Made by a program: the position numbers and the translations under genes. From positions 1 through 64,000 of the forward strand of contig NZ_CAXQBR010000089.1 in assembly GCF_964222135.1 (NCBI RefSeq): a stretch of 64,000 nucleotides of DNA. The letters are read 5' to 3'. The notes beneath the pieces were generated by a model, which did no database searches, had not been told where the DNA came from, and saw only the letters and a list, made by a program, of their open reading frames with translations. The stretch is from Euzebya sp. Lineage in GTDB: Bacteria > Actinomycetota > Nitriliruptoria > Euzebyales > Euzebyaceae. This document shows, piece by piece, positions 15,474 through 22,104 of this stretch (position 1 is its first letter; every line of letters starts with the position of its first letter).

Positions 15474-17303
15474 CTACATCCGCGAGCTGGTGCCCGCCTC
15501 CCCCGCGGCGTGCAGGCCGGCGTACAGCCCGCCGGCGGTGACCAGCTCGGCGTGCGGGCCGTCCTCGACGATCCGGCCGCGGTCGAAGACCAGGACCCGG
15601 TCGGCCTGCTCGGCGGTGGAGAGCCGGTGGGCGATGGTCACCGTCGTGCGGCCCTCGGTCAGCCCGGCCAGCGCCCGCTGGATCCGCACCTCCGCAGCCG
15701 GGTCCACCGCCGACGTGGCCTCGTCCAGCACCAGCACGTCCGGGTCGGCCAGGTAGGCGCGGGCCAGGGCGACGAGCTGGCGCTCCCCGGCGCTGAGCGC
15801 GTCGCCGCGCTCGCCGACCTGGGTGGCCAGGCCCTCGGGCAGGGACGCGACCCAGTCGGCCACGCCGAGGTCCTCGACGGCCCGGACGACCGCTGCCTCG
15901 TCCTGTCGCGGGTCACCCATCAGCACGTTGTCGAGGATCGAGCCGCTGAAGAGCATCCCGTCCTGGGGGACCATCACGACCCGGTCGCGGAGGCTGGCGA
16001 AGCGGACCCGGTCGAGTGCGATCCCGCCCACGCACACCGCACCCGCGGTCGGGTCCATCAGCCGCGTGAGGAGCTTCGCGAAGGTCGTCTTCCCCGACCC
16101 CGTCTCCCCGACGACCGCGACCCGGCTCTGGGCGGCGATCGCGACGTCGACGTCGAAGAGGACCTGCTCGCCCGACGTCCCGTCGGCCGTCGGGTAGGCG
16201 AAGTCGACGTGGTCGAAGCGGATGCCGAGCGGCCCCTGGGGCAGGTCGACGCCGTCCGGCCCGGGGTCGGCGACGTCCGGCTCGATGTCCAGCACCTCGA
16301 TCACGCGGCGCCACCCGGCGATGGCGTTCTGCGCCTCGTTGACCGCCTCGCCGAACGCCTGGACCGGCTCCACGAACAGCTGGGCGAGGAAGAGGAACGC
16401 GACCACGTCGCCGACGGTGGTGACCCCGTTGACGGCCAGCACCGCGCCGGCCACCAGCACGCTCGCGATGACGACGGAGCTGACCAGCTCACCCACGCCG
16501 GAGAACGCCGCGGACAGCCAGCCCGCCCGCACCGCGGCCTGGCGGTGCTCGCCGATGGCGGTGTCGAGGCGGTCGCGGATGCGGTCCTCCACCCCGTAGG
16601 CCCGGATGACCTGCGCCCCCACGACGGTCTCGGCGAGGGTCCCGAGGAGCCGGCCGATCCGCTGGCGGACGATCTGGTAGGCGGCGTCGAGCCTGGTCTG
16701 GAACCGCCGGATGACCCAGACGATGAGGGGGATGAGCACCAGGACGACCAGCGCCAGCTGCCAGGACAGCACGAGCATGACGACGAGCGCCAGCGTCGCC
16801 TGCCCCGCGTTGGTGATCAGCTGCAGGCCGGCGAACTGCGTGAACCGGCTGATCTGGTCGATGTCGGTCGTGACCCGCGCGACCAGCACGCCCCGCTGCT
16901 CGGCGGCCTGGTGCAGCATCGACAGGTCGTGGATGTGGGTGAACGCCCGCTGGCGCAGGTTCGACAGCGCCCGTTCGGCGACGGTGGCCAGGCGCAGGTT
17001 CATCACCCCGGTGGCGACGGCTGTCACCGCGACGGCAGCCGCCCCCCAGCCCACCCGGATGGCGACGACGCCGAGGTCGACGGTCCCCGCCGAGGCGTCG
17101 AAGCCGTGGTCGAGGATCTGCTGGACCAGGACCGGCACGATGACCCGGCCGGCGGTGGCGACCGCGGCCAGCGCCAGGGTGACGCCCAGTCCGACGCGCA
17201 GCTCGGGTGACAGGCCGAGGCCGCGGCGGATCGTCGCACCGGCGCCGGCGCCGCTGGGCGTGCCCAGCTCGGGGCTCTCCGCGGTGAGCGCACCGGGCGG
17301 CAT
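15474..17303 (-). CDS. ABC exporter half-transporter, subunit with intact catalytic site
   Basis: A 609-residue type IV ABC exporter subunit: six transmembrane helices (about 30-320), then the nucleotide-binding domain (about 355-600). Walker A is GETGSGKTT, Walker B VLVLDEATSAVDP with the catalytic Glu, and the switch His is in IAHRLS. The ABC signature is degenerate, LSAGERQ rather than LSGGQ. The upstream gene encodes the complementary subunit and the two overlap as TGATG (stop and start share one base), so they are made in equal amounts and form a heterodimer with one working and one degenerate ATP site. This arrangement recalls the mycobacterial Rv1273c/Rv1272c pair. Substrate is unknown; lipids or drugs are likely. 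Confidence 0.94.
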   Translation of the reverse strand: MPPGALTAESPELGTPSGAGAGATIRRGLGLSPELRVGLGVTLALAAVATAGRVIVPVLVQQILDHGFDASAGTVDLGVVAIRVGWGAAAVAVTAVATGVMNLRLATVAERALSNLRQRAFTHIHDLSMLHQAAEQRGVLVARVTTDIDQISRFTQFAGLQLITNAGQATLALVVMLVLSWQLALVVLVLIPLIVWVIRRFQTRLDAAYQIVRQRIGRLLGTLAETVVGAQVIRAYGVEDRIRDRLDTAIGEHRQAAVRAGWLSAAFSGVGELVSSVVIASVLVAGAVLAVNGVTTVGDVVAFLFLAQLFVEPVQAFGEAVNEAQNAIAGWRRVIEVLDIEPDVADPGPDGVDLPQGPLGIRFDHVDFAYPTADGTSGEQVLFDVDVAIAAQSRVAVVGETGSGKTTFAKLLTRLMDPTAGAVCVGGIALDRVRFASLRDRVVMVPQDGMLFSGSILDNVLMGDPRQDEAAVVRAVEDLGVADWVASLPEGLATQVGERGDALSAGERQLVALARAYLADPDVLVLDEATSAVDPAAEVRIQRALAGLTEGRTTVTIAHRLSTAEQADRVLVFDRGRIVEDGPHAELVTAGGLYAGLHAAGEAGTSSRM

Positions 17304-19210
17304 CAGCGCTCACCCGCCACGTCGTCGGGGACGCCGGCGCGGCGGCTGGCGTCGTAGGCGTCGATCAGGGCGGCGTAGCCGGGCAGCGTGGCGTACAGCT
17401 CGTCGTGGGTGCCCCGACCGACGATGCGGCCGCCCTCGACGTAGACGACCTCGTCGGCCAGCGCGATCGACGACCGCCGGTAGGCCACCAGGACCACGGT
17501 CGTGTCGAGCTCACCGAGCCCCTCCAGGATCGCGGACTCGACCGCCGGGTCGACCGCCGACGTCGCGTCGTCGAGGATCAGCAGCCGGGGGCGGCGCAGC
17601 AGGGCACGGGCCAGGGCGATGCGCTGGCGCTGCCCGCCGGAGAGGGACGCGCCCCGCTCGCCGAGCTGGGTGTCGTAGCCGTCCGGCAGCGCCGAGATGA
17701 ACCCGTCGGCCTGCGCCAGCCGGGCGGCCCACCGGACCTCCTCGTCGCTGATCGGCGCGCCGAGGGTGAGGTTCTGGCGGACGTCGTCGTCGAAGAGGAA
17801 CGCCTCCTGGAAGACCAGCGCGACCGAGTCGGCCAGCGACGTGCGGTCGAGCTCGGCCAGCGCGTGCCCGTCGAGCGACACGCGACCTCGCTGGGGGTCG
17901 AACAGCCGGGCCAGCAGGTGGGCGACGGTCGACTTGCCCGACCCGGTCGGCCCGACGATCGCGATCGTCCGCCCCGCCGGCACCTCGAGGTCGAGGTCGA
18001 CCAGGCCGCGGGTGACGTCGGCGACCGTCCCGGCCGGTGCGGCCGCGGTCCGCGCCGCCAGGTCCTCGCGCACCACCGCGGGATGGCGGTACGTCACGGC
18101 GTCGGCGGTGGCGGCCGCCCCCGCTGCACCGCTGGTCCGGGCGTCCGCCGGCCCGCCGAGGACCGTCGGGCCGTAGCCGACCCGGTCGTCGGTGTCGAGC
18201 ACCGCGTCCACGCGCTCCATGCCGACGATGCCGCGAGGCAGCTCGCCGAGCAGCCAGCCGAACACCCGCATCGGCAGGGCGACCAGGCGGAACAGGTACG
18301 CGAAGGTCACGAGGTCGCCGGCGGTGATCGCCCCCGCGGCGGCGCGCTGGGACCCGACGAAGAGGACCAGCAGGATCCCGATGTTCGGCAGCGCCTCCAT
18401 CGCCGGGTCGAACACCGCCCGCAGCCGGCCCACCTGGATCAGCCGGTCCCGCAGGGCGTCGCTCCGCACCGCGAACTTGTCCGACTCGTCGGCTTCGCGA
18501 CCCAGCGTCTTCACGACCAGGGCGGCGTCGAACGACTCGTGGGCGGTCTCGGAGACCTCTGCCCGCAACCGCTGCGCCTCGGCGGCGACGACGCGCATGC
18601 GCCGTTGGTAGACGTAGTTCGCGACGCCGAGGAGCGGCCCGACCGCGAAGCCCACGAGTGCGAGGAAGGGGTCGGTCCGCACGAGCAGCACGGCGGTGAC
18701 GATCAGCATGACCACCACGCCGACCGCCATCGGGAGGGGAGCGGCGATGAAGCTGGCCGCCTCGACGTCGTCGTTGACGTTCGCGAGCAGCTGGCCGGTG
18801 GGGTGGCGGCGGTGCCACTCGATCGGCAGGTCCATGTACCGCTCGGTGACGTCCCGCCGGTCACGCTGCTGCAACCGGAACTGCGCCGAGTAGGCCCCAC
18901 CGCGGCGCAGCGCGATCCCGACCGCGCGGACCATCGAGACCCCGACGACGGCGATCACCGCGACGGCCAGCGCGGCGGTGGTGACATCCCCCTCGGCCAC
19001 GGCGGGGAACAGCAGCGTGTCGGTCACCCAGCCGAGCACCCGGGCGCTGACGACCGTCGCGCCGGCGTAGAGCGTCGTCCCGACCATGCCCCACGCGAAC
19101 TGCGTCGGCGCCCGGCGCAGCTGGCGGCGGATCAACCGCCAGCCGGCGCCTGCGAGCGCGGGGCCACCACCCGCCGCCCGCTCGACGACGGCTGCCTCGT
19201 TCACGCTCAT
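17303..19210 (-). CDS. ABC exporter half-transporter, subunit with degenerate catalytic site
   Basis: A 635-residue partner of the 15474-17303 subunit. Six transmembrane helices (about 40-330) precede a nucleotide-binding domain (about 395-620). Walker A is GPTGSGKST and the signature is canonical (LSGGQRQR), but Walker B ends ILDDATSAVDP with Asp in place of the catalytic Glu, and the switch His is Tyr in VLVAYRRSS. These are the classic changes of the non-hydrolysing site in heterodimeric exporters, and they complement the defects of the partner exactly. The ATG at 19210 (MSVNEAAVVERAAGG) was preferred over longer versions lacking conservation. An insertion between the membrane and ATPase parts (about 360-400) is Ala/Thr rich. 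Confidence 0.93.
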   Translation of the reverse strand: MSVNEAAVVERAAGGGPALAGAGWRLIRRQLRRAPTQFAWGMVGTTLYAGATVVSARVLGWVTDTLLFPAVAEGDVTTAALAVAVIAVVGVSMVRAVGIALRRGGAYSAQFRLQQRDRRDVTERYMDLPIEWHRRHPTGQLLANVNDDVEAASFIAAPLPMAVGVVVMLIVTAVLLVRTDPFLALVGFAVGPLLGVANYVYQRRMRVVAAEAQRLRAEVSETAHESFDAALVVKTLGREADESDKFAVRSDALRDRLIQVGRLRAVFDPAMEALPNIGILLVLFVGSQRAAAGAITAGDLVTFAYLFRLVALPMRVFGWLLGELPRGIVGMERVDAVLDTDDRVGYGPTVLGGPADARTSGAAGAAATADAVTYRHPAVVREDLAARTAAAPAGTVADVTRGLVDLDLEVPAGRTIAIVGPTGSGKSTVAHLLARLFDPQRGRVSLDGHALAELDRTSLADSVALVFQEAFLFDDDVRQNLTLGAPISDEEVRWAARLAQADGFISALPDGYDTQLGERGASLSGGQRQRIALARALLRRPRLLILDDATSAVDPAVESAILEGLGELDTTVVLVAYRRSSIALADEVVYVEGGRIVGRGTHDELYATLPGYAALIDAYDASRRAGVPDDVAGER

Positions 19211-19326
19211 GTCGGGGTCACGCTCGTGGTGGGCACCCGGCCATCTTGGTCGCCGCACCTCCGCGTCGCACCGGCTCGGACCGTCGTGGGCGGCGGGCGG
19301 CGGCGCGGCTGCCACCATGGGCCGCC

Positions 19327-20325
19327 ATGGACCAGGGACCAGACAGCAGCCGGGGGTTCGCAGGCGCACAGGGCCGAGGTGTCGGCATCGTCGCCGTCGC
19401 CGCCGGGTTGTGGGGCACCGACGCGCTGTTCCGGCGCGGGCTGGCGCTGTCCGCCCCCGCGGTGTCGGTCGTGTTCTGGGAGCACGCCGTCATCTCGGTC
19501 CTGCTGGCGACGGCGCTGTGGCGCCGCCGCGGCGAGCTGACCCGGCTGGGCCGGACCGAGTGGCTGCAGGTCGTCCTGATCGGCGGGGGCTCGTCGGTGC
19601 TCGCGACCACCCTGTTCACCCAGGCGCTGTCGATCGGCGACCCCACCCCTCCCCTGCTCCTGCAGAAGGTGCAGCCGCTGATCGCGCTCGGCCTGGCCGC
19701 CCTGCTGCTCGGCGAGCGACCGTCGCGCCGACTCGCCCTCTTCGCCGTGCCCGCGCTCGTCGGGGCCTGGCTCGTGTCCCAGCCCGAGCCGGGCGCGGTC
19801 GACCTCGACTCGGCCACCGCGGCGGCCCTGGCCGTCGGCGCCGCGGCGCTGTGGGCGATGGGCACCGTCCTCGGTCGTGGGCTCAGCGCCGTCGTCGAGC
19901 CGACCACGCTGACCGCGCTCCGCCTCACCGTCGGGTTGCCCGTGGCGGCCGTCGTGCTGGCCGTCGTCGGCGGTCCGGTCCTGCCGGCCGCCGACCAGGT
20001 GCCCGGCCTGCTCGGCCTGTCGCTGGTCCCCGGCCTGCTCGCCCTGGTCCTGTACTACCGGGGCCTGCGGACCGCGCCGGCGTCGCTGGCCACCTGGGCC
20101 GAGCTCGCGTTCCCGCTGGTCGCGATCGTGGTGAACCGGATCGCGTTCGACGCGACGCTGACGACCACCCAGTGGCTCGGGGTCGTGCTGCTGGCCGCGA
20201 GCGTCACCGGCCTGTCCCTCGTCTCCCGGCGCCGGGGTCCCGCAGCGGTCGGCGTGCGGGCTCAGGACCTCGCGCCGGACAGCCCGAGCAGCGCGGCCAG
20301 CCCCAGGGCGCTCCGCGGCCCGTAG
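19327..20325 (+). CDS. EamA/DMT-superfamily transporter
   Basis: A 332-residue membrane protein with about ten helices in two EamA repeats. The first begins VGIVAVAAGLWGTDALF and contains LLQKVQPLIALGLAALLLGE, the second ends with the pattern AELAFPLVAIVVNRIAF and WLGVVLLAASVTGLSLV. Such proteins export amino acids or other metabolites, and the substrate is not predictable. The ATG at 19327 follows a CACCAT box by 8 nt, so the mRNA may be leaderless. The C-terminal 21 residues, rich in Pro, Ser and Arg, are encoded over a 64-nt overlap with the convergent 20262-21746 gene and are probably a cytoplasmic tail of little importance. Confidence 0.92.
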   Translation: MDQGPDSSRGFAGAQGRGVGIVAVAAGLWGTDALFRRGLALSAPAVSVVFWEHAVISVLLATALWRRRGELTRLGRTEWLQVVLIGGGSSVLATTLFTQALSIGDPTPPLLLQKVQPLIALGLAALLLGERPSRRLALFAVPALVGAWLVSQPEPGAVDLDSATAAALAVGAAALWAMGTVLGRGLSAVVEPTTLTALRLTVGLPVAAVVLAVVGGPVLPAADQVPGLLGLSLVPGLLALVLYYRGLRTAPASLATWAELAFPLVAIVVNRIAFDATLTTTQWLGVVLLAASVTGLSLVSRRRGPAAVGVRAQDLAPDSPSSAASPRALRGP

Positions 20326-21746
20326 GGGCAGGTCCACAGCCCGCCGTGCACCGCGGCGTGCGCCTCCTCCTGCCAGACGTGGGTGAGGGTGGGACCGCCG
20401 CCGTGGTGGAGGTCGGCGACCAGCAGCGCGGCCATGAGCGTGTTGGTGGTGTCGGGGTCGAAGATCTCCACGCCGAAGCGGTGGGCGCCGGCGTAGGCGG
20501 CGGCGAGCGCCCGGTTCTTCATCACCGATCGGGTGCGGGTGGCCGGCGCGACGTGCAGGGAGACGACCCCGCCGTCGGCCCTCGCGACCGTGGCGCGCCA
20601 CCGGTGGATCCGCTTGGCCAGCGCGTAGTTGGGCCCCTGCTGGGGCACCAGCGCGTCGCAGATGCCCGGATCCACACCGGGTGCGTAGCCCCGGCGCAGC
20701 AGCCGTCCGGCGGACAGGGTGCGCAGCGGGCGGGCCATCAGCTTCGCCGTCCTCGACCGCCCCTCGTAGGCAGCGGTCGCCTTGTCGACGTCGGAGGCCG
20801 GGACGGCGAACACGTCGGTCGGGGTCGCCAGGAACGCGAGCGCGACGTCGGGCCGCGACGCGTGCACCCGGCAGGTCAGGGCGTCGACGGCGACGGCGGC
20901 GCGGACGTGGGTCGCCCCGTCGGCGTACACGTAGTTGCCGAGCACCGGCGCGGTGCCCTCCAGCCCGGCGATCCACTCCGCGGTGGCGGGGACCTCGCGG
21001 ATGAGGTCCAGGCCGGCGCGCTCCTCCAGCGGTCGGCCGTCCTGGTCGCCGGGCTCGTCGACGGGCACCAGGAGCGTGCCGGCACCTCGTCGTGCGGTGT
21101 CGAGCACGCGGCGCCACAGCTCCGGCCGGCGCAGGTCGACGCCGGCCACGGTCGCGCCCCAGCGCAGCAGCGCCGGCAGCGGCCCCATCTCCGCGCCGGC
21201 GCCCAGCACGACCACGGTGCGGCCGTCCAGGCGCAGCCACTCGGGGTGGGCCATCACCTCGCGGACGGACTCCGCCGCCGACGGCTCGAGGATGCCGTCC
21301 GCCACCCAGCGGTCGAGCTGACCGGCCAGTGCGTCGCCGCGGAGCTGCTCGCCGCGGTACGCGAGGACCAGCTCCTCCTCCGGGTCGGCGTCGCCGCGCA
21401 CTACCTCGGTGGCCGGCACGGCGTCCGGCTCGAGGGTTCTGAGGACGTCGAGGTCGTGCTCGTCCCCCCCGTCGTCGACCACGCGCATGTGGGCGTGGAC
21501 GGCGGCGAGTCCGTCCCGGGCGATGGCGACCGCGCCGTCACGTGACGACAGCCCCGCGACGGTCAGCTGCGCGACGTGGTCGAGGTAGCCCGACCGCCAG
21601 TTGGTCTCGCGCTCGGCGGCGAGCGCCCCGGCGGGGTCGACGTCGCGGAGGGCCGCGGTGACCACGGCCCGGCCCACGGCGGAGGTGCTGCGCGACCCGT
21701 CCTCGGCTCGCCGGAACACGACCCCGGTGTCGTCCTCGGTGCCCAT
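20262..21746 (-). CDS. Uncharacterised conserved protein with a Rossmann-like motif
   Basis: A 494-residue soluble protein of unknown function. In the middle (about 178-200) a Rossmann-type segment reads TVVVLGAGAEMGPLPALLRW, followed by a strand ending in Asp (VAGVDLRRP), which suggests a dinucleotide or SAM-binding fold. Other distinctive stretches are GNYVYADGATHVRAAVAVDA, LAFLATPTDVFAVP, QQGPNYALAKRIHRWRA and FDPDTTNTLMAALLVADLHH. The whole is regular and full-length looking; I recall similar proteins in actinobacteria and photosynthetic eukaryotes but know no activity. The ATG at 21746 lies 6 nt after CATGAT on the minus strand, consistent with a leaderless message. Its 3' end overlaps the EamA gene. 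Confidence 0.88.
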   Translation of the reverse strand: MGTEDDTGVVFRRAEDGSRSTSAVGRAVVTAALRDVDPAGALAAERETNWRSGYLDHVAQLTVAGLSSRDGAVAIARDGLAAVHAHMRVVDDGGDEHDLDVLRTLEPDAVPATEVVRGDADPEEELVLAYRGEQLRGDALAGQLDRWVADGILEPSAAESVREVMAHPEWLRLDGRTVVVLGAGAEMGPLPALLRWGATVAGVDLRRPELWRRVLDTARRGAGTLLVPVDEPGDQDGRPLEERAGLDLIREVPATAEWIAGLEGTAPVLGNYVYADGATHVRAAVAVDALTCRVHASRPDVALAFLATPTDVFAVPASDVDKATAAYEGRSRTAKLMARPLRTLSAGRLLRRGYAPGVDPGICDALVPQQGPNYALAKRIHRWRATVARADGGVVSLHVAPATRTRSVMKNRALAAAYAGAHRFGVEIFDPDTTNTLMAALLVADLHHGGGPTLTHVWQEEAHAAVHGGLWTCPYGPRSALGLAALLGLSGARS

Positions 21747-21789
21747 GGGCCGATCATGCCCGGACCGGCGGGCTGCGGGAAGGGGTGGC

Positions 21790-22104
21790 TCAGCCCTGGA
21801 GCAGGTCCTGGTAGTCGGGGTGCTCGGAGACCCACGACTCGACGAACCCGCACTCGGGCAGGAGCCGCTCACCGCGGCTGCGGATGTCGTCCAGGGCCTG
21901 GCGGACGAGGCGGCCGCCGACGCCCTCGCCGCGCAGCGACTCCGGCACCTCGGTGTGGACCAGCGCGATCACGGGCGGGTCGACGTCGTCGCGCAGCCGG
22001 TAGGCGATCGTCGCGAGGTCGGGGGGTCCGTCGCCCCCGGCACCGTCGAGTCGCCCCTCGTAGCGCTGCGCGTCGGCGTTGCGGGTCACGGTCAGGTCTG
22101 CCAT
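21790..22104 (-). CDS. Small GNAT acetyltransferase (YjdJ type)
   Basis: A 104-residue member of the short GNAT family. The beta-bulge and pyrophosphate loop are in HTEVPESLRGEGVGGRLVRQ, and the C-terminus ends with the family pattern CGFVESWVSEHPDYQDL (often C-x-F/Y-x-x-x-x-x-x-HPEY). The protein would bind acetyl-CoA; these mini-GNATs have no agreed substrate. The start codon overlaps the 3' end of the preceding GGDEF-EAL gene by 13 nt, so it is likely translated from the same mRNA. It ends 43 nt before the start of the 20262-21746 gene, which may belong to the same transcript. Confidence 0.9.
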   Translation of the reverse strand: MADLTVTRNADAQRYEGRLDGAGGDGPPDLATIAYRLRDDVDPPVIALVHTEVPESLRGEGVGGRLVRQALDDIRSRGERLLPECGFVESWVSEHPDYQDLLQG

